Shown here piece after piece: positions 49,689 through 62,490 of a stretch of 64,000 nucleotides of DNA. The translations under genes were made by a program, and so were the position numbers. A model generated the notes under the pieces. That model was not told the DNA's origin. It did not search any database and saw only the letters and a program-made list of their open reading frames with translations. The stretch spans positions 9,048,104 through 9,112,103 of the forward strand of contig NC_051105.1 of assembly GCF_901709675.1 (NCBI RefSeq). The letters run 5' to 3'. Source of the stretch: Syngnathus acus (lineage: Eukaryota > Chordata > Actinopteri > Syngnathiformes > Syngnathidae). Positions within the stretch are counted from its first letter, which is position 1. Every line of letters starts with the position of its first letter.

Positions 49689-49757
49689 TTACAAAATATT
49701 ATAAAATATTATATATTATATATAATATATTCTTATTTATATATAATATATTTTTAT
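49689..49757. repeat. AT-only palindromic tract beside the 49305 transposon
   Basis: Nearly pure A/T sequence (ATATTATATATTATATATAA and similar) that starts two bases after the transposon's right TA flank. It can fold into several alternative hairpins. It may be a pre-existing TA-rich target or later expansion. Confidence 0.75.
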
Positions 49758-50225
49758 GTGCCCACATGTTTTTACCAAACCTACTCTGTGCCGTGCTGAG
49801 TGTCACAAGTCTGATCTCCACCATGTTAGGTTGTATATTTAACACACTTACACACTAAAAACAAAATCAAGGTTCACAGCAAATGTCCCATATAGATGAA
49901 TTACAAAAGTAATACAAGCCTGCTGTATGACATCCCTTTTCTGACAGCTGTTCACGAATGGAGAAAAGTTTAGTCCACTGTACCATTTAAGGAGGCCACT
50001 ATGATAGAATGATCCAACACAGGTGCTGAAATCCATCCTGCTCACAAATGACACTCTGGCATGCGGAGTTACTGAAATATGTGCTGATACAGAAGAGCAA
50101 CTGCGCCATCCCACGGGACTCCGCTGATGATTACTCCCTACCACTCAATATATGGTTCTTTCTTAAAAGACTATTTAACAGACGTTATCGTTGAGATGAT
50201 ACCTGCCGGATGGCTTCAATTATAG

Positions 50226-50375
50226 CTACCTGTGAAGTCAATCACGGCCATGCCACGGAAGTGACCCATTTGCAAAAACAGCAGGTCCGGCATATGTTCA
50301 GAAGTCCGCAGTGGCCGTTTGACCATAACCCCGTGGCCAAATTGAAAAAGTTTGCCTCTCAATGTCACTTCCCAG
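50226..50375 (+). other. Exon-like segment open on both strands
   Basis: On the + strand, the acceptor TTCAATTATAG (50225) and donor CCCAG followed by gtaata bound 150 bases open in one frame (peptide fragments CEVNHGHATEVTHLQ and QWPFDHNPVAKLKKF). The minus strand is also open through the same bases and beyond (GHGVMVKRPLRTSEHMPDLL), with a donor-like CACAG then gtagct. At most one can be real. No family recognised on either strand. Confidence 0.2.
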
Positions 50376-52260
50376 GTAATAAATAAAATAAAAGTCCATT
50401 CTCTAAAAGACGGACTGTCCTGACAGGTGTGTCTTGAGAGCAATGATATCTATGAGTATCTTCTTTCTAATCCCTCGGTTCTCCAAAGGAAGCTGATGAG
50501 CTCATTTTTGAGAACTTAATTTTTTTGCCTTCTTTCACTTTCATTTTTTTTCCCCTTGCTTTACCTTTCTCGCCGTCTCTCTTCTTCTACATTTCGTTAC
50601 TCCTGGGTATTTCTGACAGCTGGTTTTACTGACACGTTTGCTAACAACAGCTTGGTGAACACGGACCACTCAATCGTGCACTGTCCAAATATTTCAGACT
50701 GTTTCCATTCCGGATTTGAATCATTGGAAACGCCACCGCATTTCTTATTCATGTTTTTATAAATTATTCTCCCTGATATGAGCCCCAGTCACGTAAGGCA
50801 AAGCTGGAGACCGTCTCACACTTTGATAGAGATATAAAGACGTAGAAGAGGAAGTGGAAGAGAATAGTATTAATAGACGGACAGCGAGGGCGAGAGGAAT
50901 ATTAGCAGGGTTGACAGGTATGATGTAAAAAAGGTTCTCTTCTGCCCTTCACAAGGAATTGCTATCCGGTGTCCAGCTGTGAGTCAAGACAAGTTTTGAC
51001 AGAATCTGAAGTGAGATTTTCTTTTTTTTACTTTCTGTATGCAACCCCATTCAATCTCAAAACCGATTTTCAGACTTCATTAAAAATATATAGTACAAAA
51101 TTTTACTTTGGATTCAATTCATGTCGCGTATATTGTCCAAAATATGAAATGAGAAATTGGAGCAAAGTTCTAGTTACCTCAGTGCGAGTACGCCTCAATT
51201 AACCTCAACAAGCTCAGTTCAGATGATATTGGAAGATGACATGACATTTACGATGGGAATAAAGTTCACTGAGTTACGGTATGATGAGAGTAAGGTGAAG
51301 CCATGCTGTAATTTGAAAAGGTATTTTCGGCATAGGGGCAAAACGATGGGTGAGTCGTTGTGTGGGATTCCTCAGAGTACCTTCCGCGATTAAAAAAATA
51401 TGCCTCTTAGGCTGGTTGGGTAATGTAAATTCTTACCTCTAAATCCAAAATAGAGTGTTGATCTGTTATCAGATAGCTTCATGTCAACCAGATTCCATCC
51501 TTATTAATCTGTCTCCTTGTATGTACTATATGCTGTTGTGAATCATTGTTGAACCTGCCATACAGAAGCACTTAAAGCCTCTGATGCATGAAGTGTTCTG
51601 CTTTGTGTCACAGTGATGGATATAAACATTATGATTGTGTTTTTGTCTCTGTGTGATCTTCCCCTCGGTGGCTTGTTGTGTTTCCACTTCATATATTCTC
51701 CAGGACCTTTTCTGTCACTATGGGATTGATGACGGCACGTGGTGTTTCATATATGTATTGCATGAAAATTGAAGTGGGTTTTTTTGTGCAGATAAAAAGT
51801 TGACCAAAGCACAAATAGCCTAATTTCATTGTGCTAATATAACAAGATTTCCAATATGCACAAATGTGCTGTTGTCAGACATTTTTATATTTATTATTTG
51901 ATTTCTGTGGAAACAACGAGCAATTCACATCAAATATGCACTAAGAATTTTAATCAAATTTCAAGTGAATCGATTTATCTTTGGAATCTAATACTGTTTT
52001 AGAGATTACAAAATTGGAAGATTTGACTCTAGGTTGAGGTTGAAGCAAAACGCACTCGAGAGCAGAGAGGCATTCATATAATTTATTCCTTCTTGTAATA
52101 AGGTGGGTCTCATTTCTATGCGTATGCATTGCATATTACTGAATGTGCTGATTTCCATGCAATGTAGAAATATATTAAAATATGCCCGTGGGGATATGCG
52201 GCTGTCTGTGCATTACAAAATGCCGGGGGGCATCGTAAGCACCCCTTCATCTTCGATTCT

Positions 52261-52273
52261 CCCCCCCCCCCCC
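52261..52273. repeat. Poly(C) run of 13
   Basis: Thirteen consecutive C residues between GATTCT and TTTGAAA. The base count in such a run is error-prone, so the length should be treated as approximate. Confidence 0.9.
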
Positions 52274-54830
52274 TTTGAAAAAAGAAGTTTAACAATTGGC
52301 CTGGATTCACATCAAAAAAAGGATTATGATGTAACCCTATGTGTGCGTGCATGCACATCTGCGTCAAGGAAAGTTTACATTTGGATTTTGGGTAGAGGGC
52401 AGCTGAGAATTCCATGCAGAATGTTATCTGACGAGAGGAATACTGGGAACTATTGCACGGGTGATGATAATCTGCTTCGGACTAATAGAAATTGTACACA
52501 TTCATTAACGGATGTAAGCAAGTCTCAGTGGGAAAGTGGAACCCAACAAACAAACAAAAACAAAAATAGTATGCTTGTGTTGAGTTTACTTCTTGGAAAA
52601 ATCTCCATTAGTCAAAGAAACTGGGACTCTATAGATATGCACAAAAGAAAAAAATATCAGAATGAGCCATCATCCTTGTTGATGTCTTTTAACTTTGGTT
52701 TGCAACCACAGTGTGTGTAAAGTACCCCTCCTCCTCAAAAAAAAAACCCCCAAAAAACAGAAAGCTGTTTCATACACGCCGGGTCAGTAACATAGCAGAT
52801 CGGTAGTCTTGTGATTAAAGCGTGTCTTGTTGATATCACTATACCACTTTGAGTCAATGCCAGCTGCTGAGGTTTAGAAAGAAATGCTCTCTCAAAATAG
52901 ACATAAAAGATCACAACATAATGTCCGTCCAGAATTGTTGATTGGATTAAACATGAAATGTACCATGTGTGCTTTTCCGCTGTGCAACAGACTGCTCAGC
53001 TGTGCGCGATCTTAAAATGGGATTAACAATCAAAGAAGGTGTGAGAAACAGATTTCAAAAGTTAAATACCTTAAAAATAAAATCAGTCTGACAGTAAAGC
53101 TTTGTGAGACTGTCCAAAAAAATGTGGTGAAAGTGTGTTTTGATGGGAAACATTCCCGGTGTTATGGAATACCGTAGTTGGGCGTCGACTACTCACTTGA
53201 TGGATGAAGAGATGAAGTGGCCAGTGAGAGCAAAATTCAACTATTCCTCCATCTTGGATTTTACTGGGGAACTTGTACGTGAGGTCTGAAAATAAAAATA
53301 AAAATACAATTACTCTTTGCACTTCTTCCCCCCTTCGCAACACTTTGACGAGCAGTGTGACGGCAAGTGTAATTCTCTATTTCACACCATTTCTTTTTGT
53401 GACCTCTCCTTGGCCTTTCTTGTGGTCAGAGGACGTGTCAACAAAAGATGGTGCCATGTCATCCACAGAACGTAATGACGACGGCAAAGCACTTGACCAC
53501 ACACCTGTAACAAATCATCCTCGGCTTGCCTTCCGACCATCTGCTCACTTTCATTTACTTCACTTGCTTAGGTTGTGATAACTCGCACAGAGACAATTTC
53601 AGACACAAACCTTTGTCCGAAATGCTATTTGAGGGGAGAGGCGACGATGGGTTGGTGTCGCTACGATAAAACAAAAAATAGTCTACCACAGAAAAATACC
53701 ACGTTTCTTTTTTTTAAACGGTGTTTCCATAAATTCCAAAACTCCACAAATTACATATCTATGGCAATAAATTCTGGCTCACTCCATTTTACATGGCTAA
53801 CATTATTCTTTCAATCTTTTTCATACATTGACAGTTGGAATAGATTGTCCTCAGGCACATTATTTATCTACGAAACAAAATGTTGGAAATGAGTCGGGAT
53901 TTAAAAAAAAAAAAGCCTGCCCTGAAAGCTTTATGATGCAGTATTCATACACTCAATAAAATCATTCACAAACTAGGACGTTAAATGACCTTGGGGTATT
54001 ATTAAAATCATGTGACCTGCATTTCCAGCTTTGCTGATTAAAAAAAATAAAAAATTCATTCTGACCGTTTCATGTTCAACAGTAGCACATTCAAAAAAAA
54101 AAAAAAATTGTAGTTAATTTTTTTTTTTTAATGTGTAAAAACATAAATTAGTTCGCACAACAAGGCAAAAATATGCGAATTTGTACATTTGAAGACCTGA
54201 AGCAATGTAGCAATGAGAAATTGAATTATTAGGTTACACAATTAAGACACTTTGCAGGTGGCTAAACTGTTTATTTGTTCTATAAGCTAATTGTGTCACA
54301 TCAGTACCCTTGTGCTGTGCTGACATTTACCCCAAAATGTCAAAAACATTTTTTCAATAATCACAACCACATTGTCCATGTCATATCATTGTGGTATTTT
54401 GTCAGAAGCAGAATGAGATTATAGAAAATCCCTGACGTTATAGTAGTAATCCCATGTCTGCTTTCCGACAGGGTATTTGAGTCTTAGCACAGATGGGAAT
54501 CGGTAATAAATTGTATTTGCACAGTTCTTATCACATCGTCATAAAAACCTTAAGCTGAAATGTAGCTCGAGCCTCACAAAAGCCGATGAGGCTCCAATGA
54601 CAGCCAGCCACTATTTGTTATCATGAAAGCAGATTGGGGTGGGAATCAATTCATGTTTTACCGTTCACATGTCAGTTTATTTTCAAATATTGTGGACTCT
54701 AACCTGTTTCTTTGTTTAAGTTGACAAAGCCTTAGAACCCGAACAATAAGCAGCAACACATCTGCTCGACTACACATGCAGGGGACCACCTCCAGCTGCT
54801 TGCTTAATGAACAGCTCCTCATCACACATG

Positions 54831-54856
54831 CACACACACACACACACACACACACA
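54831..54856. repeat. (CA)n microsatellite
   Basis: An uninterrupted CA run of 13 units, preceded by ATCACACATG. Likely length-variable. It lies in non-coding DNA downstream of stx19. Confidence 0.95.
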
Positions 54857-56299
54857 GAAACACACAACAATGCTGCGAGGGTGAACATTAAGATGTTGTA
54901 ATTTTAGGGATAATTAGTTAGACTGTCAGTTTTATGACTGTACCTTGCAAGCAGCAAGATTAAGCCTTTGAGACCTCCTGCCCTGCCGCTCACACCGGGC
55001 TCTGCCATTGTGTGTGACGAGAATAAAAGAGGGCAGAGACGGGGGGAGGGAGAATACCGCTGAGAACGGCATTTTAATTCTCGACTTTAATTAGAAAAAA
55101 CTCATTTAACTTCATCTCTTCCATCAGTGATTCTAAACTGCAATATCCATTGAATATCGCTCATATCCGAGGAAAGGTAGCTTCAATGATACATGCTGTG
55201 CTTGATCCTAGCGTGTTCCCAAATAGGACTTTTTTATTTTTTGGTTGGCTTTTGACGCAGTACTCTGAGAATTAATGTACATTACACAATGGTCGAAATA
55301 AAATTCTTCTCCTAGCTTCATTTAAATGTTGAACATTGATAAATCCTACTCCTTCATTTCACCTCCTTTGTATGACATCAAAAAGTAGAACACATAAAAC
55401 GCAACATGTATTTAAAGTATTTAGCTGTCATCAAAACCACATTTTGGAAATATTTAAACATTCAGGATAATGCATTATTCTGACAAATGATTCCCAAAGA
55501 GGGATCTATGACTGAACTTGTGACTCATGTGGGTTGATTGAAATGTAAAGGAAAAAAAAATTGGATAGTCTTATCCTCCCACTCGCTTCCTAACTAAATG
55601 ATGTCAACTCACTCCACGTAGTGTTTGGATGGTAACTTAGGTTATCATTTATCTTCAGATGAAACGGTTGACAGTGGTTATAAAACCCGTCTCCAAAGGC
55701 TCCTACTAATAAAACAATCGGGTGGACATGTTTCATACAGCGTCACTTTTGGGAAAGTGTTAAAAGAGAAATTGTAAACACTTCAGATGGAGCATACAAA
55801 AGGTAAACTACAGTGTTACACATTTTCAATTTCAGACAGAATGTGATGTAACTAGACATTGATCTTCAATACGGAGCAGTGAGGCAATGCTGCGCTATGC
55901 ATGAATTAAAAAAGAAATGCAATGCACGCAGCTTTTACCTACGTAGGTGACTCTATATGAATGCTACCATGAAATCGTAATGATTAGCACACATGAAATA
56001 ATATAAGTTCAATCAAATTCCACCCGTGTGCTATGAAACGCAATATTGGTATTTTTCAAAGTTCTTTGCCGTTCTTGCAAAAACTTGAAGAATGGCAAAG
56101 TAGCGCAACGCTGCAAATGTCTGACAGATGAGATTTATGACAGTGGATTGACCGTAAATTACAAATTATAACTGTAAGGGGGCGCCAAGGAGTAAACAAA
56201 TAATTTACTGTTGCCCATGCAAAAGATACAACTACATATTGTAACAATAGTATTTTCCTGGTTAGCATATGGATTTTGCCCTTTGAAATTCAATGATTG

Positions 56300-56325
56300 A
56301 TAAATAAATAAATAAATAAATAAAT
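56300..56325. repeat. (AAAT)n microsatellite
   Basis: About six TAAA units in the run TAAATAAATAAATAAATAAA. Confidence 0.9.
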
Positions 56326-58125
56326 ATGCACATACAGCTGCAGACAAGCAGAGGTATCAGATTAGCCAGATTCGCATTTTTTTCCAGGCACATGATGGCA
56401 CCAAATTACAAAAGAAAAACCTTAAATTTCAAATTGCGATTGCCTAATTCAGTTCTTCACACGAGCATAACCTTCATACATGCTGATCGTAGCACCGTGA
56501 CAAGATCAACAAACAACAAGCGTGGGTTCACTCCTCTTATTTATCAGTATCCAGGCCTTAGTGCCTCATCTTGACATGTTTGAATCATGTTGGTTATGCT
56601 TGAATAACCACAGCTCCTATCTGGCAACCATAGATCTGATAAATGAAATATGCTGGCTGAGCATTTGTCACAACAAAAGGAGGAAACACTCTCCAGCTAC
56701 TGTAACACACAAACCCCTTGTGAGCTCAAAATTGAGGCAACGTGTTTGGCTAGAACAGTACTTTTTACAAGATTTATCAAGGATTTTTTGGGGGGAACGT
56801 AGCATAAAACACTCAACTAGAGTTTGCATCAATTAGCAAATGTCTATCAATTAATATAGTAAATAGAGGACCAAGGTTGTGTGTGAAAACGTAACACAAC
56901 AATAATGTAAAGCTAAAGGTTAAATCAGTTGTGCAGATACTGTATGTGTGCATGAATTTGTGTATTGACTAATTACCCTCTTTGTTATCTCTGTTTTATG
57001 AGGCCAGTGGGAAGTGGCAAGATAAGTGTATTCAACACACCTTGCTCCCCCCACAGAGACCCATCTGGTGTGTGCAGACACTAAAATTCACACGTTGATA
57101 AAGGAATAAGTGCGATCAAGAACTGCTGAGGGACAACAAATCGCTAATGATTGATGGGATCACTTGTCGGCTAAAAAAAAAAAAAAATTGATTGACTGCA
57201 GCGCCGCAGTCAAGTCTCCTCATATTACCATAACGCAAAACCGCACACACAGTCATAATTTGGGGATTCCACAGAAAATATGTAAGGAAGTTGGTGAGAA
57301 GAAGATCAGTGACGTTCCAGGAAAAAAAAATGAATGTGATCAGAAAGAATTGAAATACACCATGGCAATTTTCAAGATAGTATTTCATTTTAAGTACACT
57401 CGTGGTCGTGGAACAATAATTCGACTTGTATTTGAACTCAGGTGAAAAGAGCCACAAGGAAGTGAAACTTCTGAGGTTCAACAAAATCAATATTTGTTTG
57501 GATTGTGAGGAAAAACTACATACCACGGGAAATATTTGGTATAATCTGGAGGTTAACCCTTTCGCTAACAATTCTTTTTAATTTTATGTACATGCTTTCC
57601 TGGATCACCATAATGCCAATACGATTAGTGCGCTTGAGAGAGCTTCATTCTCTTCAGGCATTCTCCCCATACGACCAATGATCCATATTATTGTACACAC
57701 TGCTTCTGAATGTTTAATTAGGAATTCATTTAAATTAATTATTCATGTTTGTCTGACATCCTGTGTAGCATTTGAATGTTAACCCTAAAACAGACAGTAA
57801 CATTTAAAACAATAAAAGATGCAAATAACAGCCTCACTATGAAGATGCCTTATATCCTACGAGGAATTCATTCAATTATCACATTCCACTTAACACCACA
57901 CTTTCTCTATTATGGGCACGCCAAACTCTGCAGTAAAAAAATAAAAAAGTAGAGAACTCAATATTCCACCTTTTTCAGACATGTAACTGTGGGGCGGAGT
58001 AATAACACATCATGTGGTAAAGTCTTTCTCACTCCGCTAACCTTGGATGAAATCTCAGATGAGAAGAAAATGCTATTTTCACCTCACTCTTGAGCCAGAA
58101 GTGTCCTCACTATAAATTATGACTG

Positions 58126-58142
58126 CTGTGTGTGTGTGTGTT
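58126..58142. repeat. Short (TG)n microsatellite
   Basis: About eight TG units between GACTGC and TTGGGG. Confidence 0.85.
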
Positions 58143-59862
58143 GGGGTTCTATTTTGAAGACGACTTGCCTCTAAGAACATGTAATCAGTAGTTTATTAGC
58201 TGCGTGTACGCACAAAAATATTCTGCCTCCTTTTCCCCCCATGAAATAATATGAATAAATGATTTTTTTTTGCTTCTGGTGTTTTTGTGGCAAGTAACCT
58301 GCAGCAAATAATTGTCAAATGAAGTGTTTATGGCCTCATGCCAGCAACAGCTCTTGCCAGAAGTGTTTTGTTTTCAGCTGGTTCGCCCATAGGCTGCCTG
58401 CTTTATAGAAACTTGATAGCGCAGGAATGCCAGAGGGGAATTTTGTTACATCTGGCATTGGCATACACTTGGCCTCGAGAAGGATTCATTTTGTTGGTCT
58501 ACATTTAAGGGCAGTATCATATCCCAGGATATGATTTGGGGTCTCATAAAATTTAGCTTTTCTTCGGAGATAAAGATCATGAAGCAGCATGTGGAGAATG
58601 ACGGTGAATTTACGACCACATTCAAGAGTATTTTAAAATATGCGACTTAAAGAAAAAATGGTTTCAAAAAACATGTTTTGTCTTTGAGAAGACGAATTAT
58701 TTTAGCAATTGTTTATTCCTTCAGACATTTCCATGATTGCACTGGAATTAAATAGTCAACCAGGACAGGATCTTCGGCTGCGTATCTTCCTGACAGTGAA
58801 ATGGCAGACAGACAATTCGGGGGATGATTTATTTCGTCCCAGACATGGCTCTGAAATCTGGGAACACATCTGTTCTCTTTGCTGGTGCTGAGCGGCTGGA
58901 TCTGGTTTTACTGCTCCACTGTCGAACAAGTAGAGGAGATCCACAAATGGAAATGTTGTCCAAACGAAAGGATGAAGTCTGCAGGCGTTGAATGGACACT
59001 AATCTTGGCAGAAGATCACGGTTTTTTTTTGTCAAGCCTTTTGTTGTCAAGAGGATCTATACGGCTGAGGCCGTGACGGAAATAGACCGGCCGTTCGGGA
59101 AAATATATGATGACACCCCCCCACCTTCCATGTGTACTGTACCAACAGTTAGGTTTTGTTTTTTTCATTCATGTCTCTTGCGCTCATCTTCGTTCTTGGC
59201 TCATGTGTCAGTCATCATATCTCTTTCTTGTATCCGTCTCTCCCAGTGGGATTCTGGACCCTAAACTACTTTCCCTGTGGCCTCTATAACCTCTTAGGTC
59301 ACATCCTCCCGTTACTGACCTTCAGAGTCCCTGCAGCCTTGGGAAAGCGTTGGCGGACTGATTTACTGGTACATAGGACAGCGGAGCTCCAAAGAGGTCA
59401 GAAGGGGCTCACTTGCTTCGCTATCCCACCAACGAGCTCTGTACTTTGGATTAGTCATGATTTAGTGAAAGGGTGTTCTGGATCTGAGGAGCAATGTTAG
59501 AGGACATTGTGGGAGGCATGTGAGTGGGGAAAAAATGTGTTTCCGTGCACCTATGTCACTGACATCATCAAAGATCATGTTCTTTATGTGTCTTTGAAAT
59601 ATTTAACCTGAAAAATGTACGCCTGCTTTCCGCTTGAAGTTGTTACAAGGCAAGATGATGGGAGATTTGCAGTGTTGAGATTATAAATATTTTTTTTAAT
59701 GAAACAACCTCAAGGGTCAAGGGTCGGAACCACTGGAGGTGGAAAAGCTGGCAGAGTTTGAACTTGAACTAGTTAAAAAAAAAAAAAACATTCTGTCTCC
59801 TGTTTTTGTTGGAATTCTCTGTTCTGGCCACCCGCTTTTCTCTACATGGCTGGTTTTAGAGA

Positions 59863-59886
59863 AAAAAACAAAACAAAACAAAAACC
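59863..59886. repeat. (AAAAC)n microsatellite
   Basis: Four ACAAA-type units in AAACAAAACAAAACAAAAAC. Confidence 0.85.
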
Positions 59887-59995
59887 AAGTAGGATTGAGA
59901 GACAGGATATCTTTTCCTTCCACTTGGGGTCACTTCAGCATTACGTTCAGCCGAAAGCCGTCATGAGCCTGAGAAATAGGAGCCCATAAGTGATT

Positions 59996-60020
59996 TAAAA
60001 AAAATAAAATAAAATAAAAT
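59996..60020. repeat. (AAAAT)n microsatellite
   Basis: A short A run followed by four AAAAT units ending at ATGCTC. Confidence 0.85.
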
Positions 60021-61396
60021 GCTCATTGGACCAACACAGCAAAAAAAATGGTCCAACATTAAATTTGTCCCAATGTATATAATTTCTCTGTCTTTCAATA
60101 TATCATGCTAATATATCAAAGCATGATTGCACACATGCTTGGATGGCTTCTCTTAAATATAAAAGAAACAAAATAATGTGCAAAACTTAAAAAAAACATT
60201 GCATAAGCCCTCTAAATAATGAATAATGTAACTGACGCAATTTTTATGTCTTACATTTTATCTCTAGTATAAGGTTTATGCATGAACTTTATTAGGGACC
60301 TTGTTTCTAGTTTCTATCGTGGTGGTCCTTTCTTTGTTACCCCTATTAATCACATGGCAGTCATTTATTGAGCCAAAGATTTGTCCCATAACAAACACAA
60401 GCCATTTCTGACATATTTGGAAACATATGTCAAGTCACCTAATGGCAGTCTGCACTAAACATACAGCTCTGTGAATGGAATGTTTTCAATTGTGTTCATG
60501 TTCTGGCCTTTGCGGTAACAAACATCATTAATATCATTCTACTAATGCTTTTCTTTTCCATTTGGGGGGAATGGTTTCATGAATGCATACTTGAAAAAGT
60601 CTGGGTAATGACTTTGGAAAAAGGCTATTTGTTTTCTTTATTTTCTAAAATATACTCGTCGTTTAGCTGCACTGCTTCAAACAAGAACATTGGTTTCGAT
60701 GCTTGACAAATTAATAATGGGACAAGAACACATTCATATTAATAAACATGCAGCTATGCGTATTATTTATTAGCCGAAATTCTGACCAAGTAACCGTCAC
60801 AAATCCCAATAAGGAGAAAACACAAGATGATTTTTTTTTTAAATAGCACACAGAAATGTCAATAAAAGTCAAAAAACAGCAAACCACAAAGTGAACATCC
60901 AAGTTTAAAGTCCAATAAATTTGGAAAATTTTTACAGTCACGCAAAAAAACTATTTGGAAGCTTTTAAATAGAATTTGAAACACATGTACTCTGCCATCT
61001 GCTCCTGATAGAAGTAGATTAACCAGCTTTCTATTAATACTAGGGTTGAACTACAAACCACTAAACACTGCAATATAATTCCTTGCTTAAACCAGGTCCA
61101 GGCCTGCAACGTCAATGTGCAGTTCCATTCGATCAGTATGAAATGTATTACGTTACAAGCGAGCCATCACCACTTAACGTTTATTACGCGTTTAAAAAAA
61201 ACAGACAATGTGCAATTAACTGATGTAGTCTTCTAATTTTATACACAATTGAAAGTCACATTGTATCCAGTGTTGTGATTATTATGATTTCATCTTTTCA
61301 CCCATCCATTTGCTATCAAGTTCTGCTTGCTGAGGGTCAGAGAAAGCAAGAGACAGGCTAAATCTGTAGTTTAAAACATATTGTAACAGACTAACA

Positions 61397-61518
61397 GAGT
61401 CAGAGTCAGCTTTATTGTCAATTCCTTCATGCTAAGACACACAAAGAAACCGAAATTTCGTTCCCCCTATCCCACGGTGACGAGACACAGCACACGATCA
61501 ACACACAAGTAAAACAAC
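61397..61518. repeat. Dispersed fish repeat (GTCAGCTTTATTGTCAA type)
   Basis: The run AGTCAGAGTCAGCTTTATTG, CGAAATTTCGTTCCCCCTAT, CCCACGGTGACGAGACA is familiar as a high-copy repeat in many fish genomes. I do not know its class with certainty; a LINE-derived end in reverse orientation is possible. No coding capacity. Confidence 0.5.
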
Positions 61519-61651
61519 GGGGGAGAGAGTTCAGTAACATTCCCACTGTCACAGTGAAACTGAAGCCATTCTACCTAGAGGCGAATTTAGCACGCCACAA
61601 TCAATGCTTTTCTGTTACAACTGTAACATGATGCATTTTGTATATTTGGTG

Positions 61652-61984
61652 CAGTAGTTCTTAACCTTATTGGAGGTACATAGGTATGTATATGCACATT
61701 CACCGAACCCCTCTTTAATGAAAACATTATTTTTTTCAAATTCAAGACGTCAATGTTTTTTTTACTGGTGCACAAAATGAACCATGCATGAACATCACCT
61801 TGTTGAAAGAACATAACCAACACAATGCATGAATCAAAACAAAGTACATACCTGCAAATCTGTGTGACTTCTGCTGCTGCCTTTGCAAGACCAGTTTAGA
61901 TATGCGTCGTCACGAATTTACACAATAAATCTTTGCAGTGGAGGCTCTGCCGAACCCCTGAGACCGACTCACAAAGAACCACTG
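61652..61984. mobile_element. hAT-type non-autonomous transposon with 8-base target duplication
   Basis: The element begins CAGTAGTTCTTAACC and ends AAGAACCACTG, the short inverted ends typical of hAT elements. The flanks ATTTGGTG (61644-61651) and ATTTGATG (61985-61992) match at 7 of 8 bases, as expected for an hAT 8-base duplication with one later mutation. The 333-base interior contains CCGAACCCCT-type repeats near both ends and no transposase. I recognise similar sequence as a common dispersed repeat in fish genomes. Confidence 0.8.
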
Positions 61985-62418
61985 ATTTGATGGTAGATTA
62001 AAAAAATAAAAAAATAAACAATGACTGGACAGTGTGACTACAGCGTCAATGACCCAAAAGAGTCTGAAAGGAAAGGAGGGTTTTAAATACAAACAAATGG
62101 GCGAGAAGATGACAAACACCTGAAAAAGGCACAGGTGGGAGCTGATAGGAACGGGCAGGGCTGAAAAGACTAAGTGGAAACAACCTAGTAACTAGACAGA
62201 CAAGGAAACACAAGGAAAACATAACTATAAACCTAATCATAACCAAAATAATAGAAAACATCAACCATGATGAAAGAGTTTCAAGGCTTCAAGCAGTCAT
62301 ACAAAAAGTTTAATCATTTGTATTTGGATGGAAATTGAGCCGATCCAATATGTAATCTCACAAACCAGTCCAAAAATAGAAATCAAAACATACTATACAT
62401 TGGTCAACAATATTCATA

Positions 62419-62490
62419 AATAATAAAATGTAATTTTATAAAATTTATTTTATATTATTATATTTTATAAAATATTTATAAAATTTTATT
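62419..62490. repeat. AT-rich tract with interlaced TTTATAAAAT palindromes
   Basis: TTTTATAAAATTTATTTTAT and close variants recur over about 70 bases with almost no G or C. No recognised element. Confidence 0.75.

Larger units (their letters stand above)
50376..61396. other. Non-coding DNA downstream of stx19
   Basis: About 11 kb with microsatellites and a poly(C) run but no recognisable gene. The longest open frame in the window (205 codons from 52103, +) crosses the poly(C) run and has no family character. The stretch 58990-59500 is G/C-balanced with overlapping open frames but no recognised protein or bounding splice sites. Confidence 0.6.

Noticed and set aside
50226-50375. Resemblance to a TAFA-type secreted protein exon (starts TCEV, ends FPG)
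   Set aside because: The cysteine pattern and length do not match the family. The shared ends are coincidental.
52103-52720. Longest open frame in the window (205 codons, +)
   Set aside because: It crosses a poly(C) run and A-rich simple sequence, has no recognisable family or domain, and no bounding gene signals.
57116-57571. 151-codon open frame (-)
   Set aside because: Phe/Leu/Ser-rich from A-rich sequence read in reverse. Includes a poly-Phe run from poly(A). No family character.
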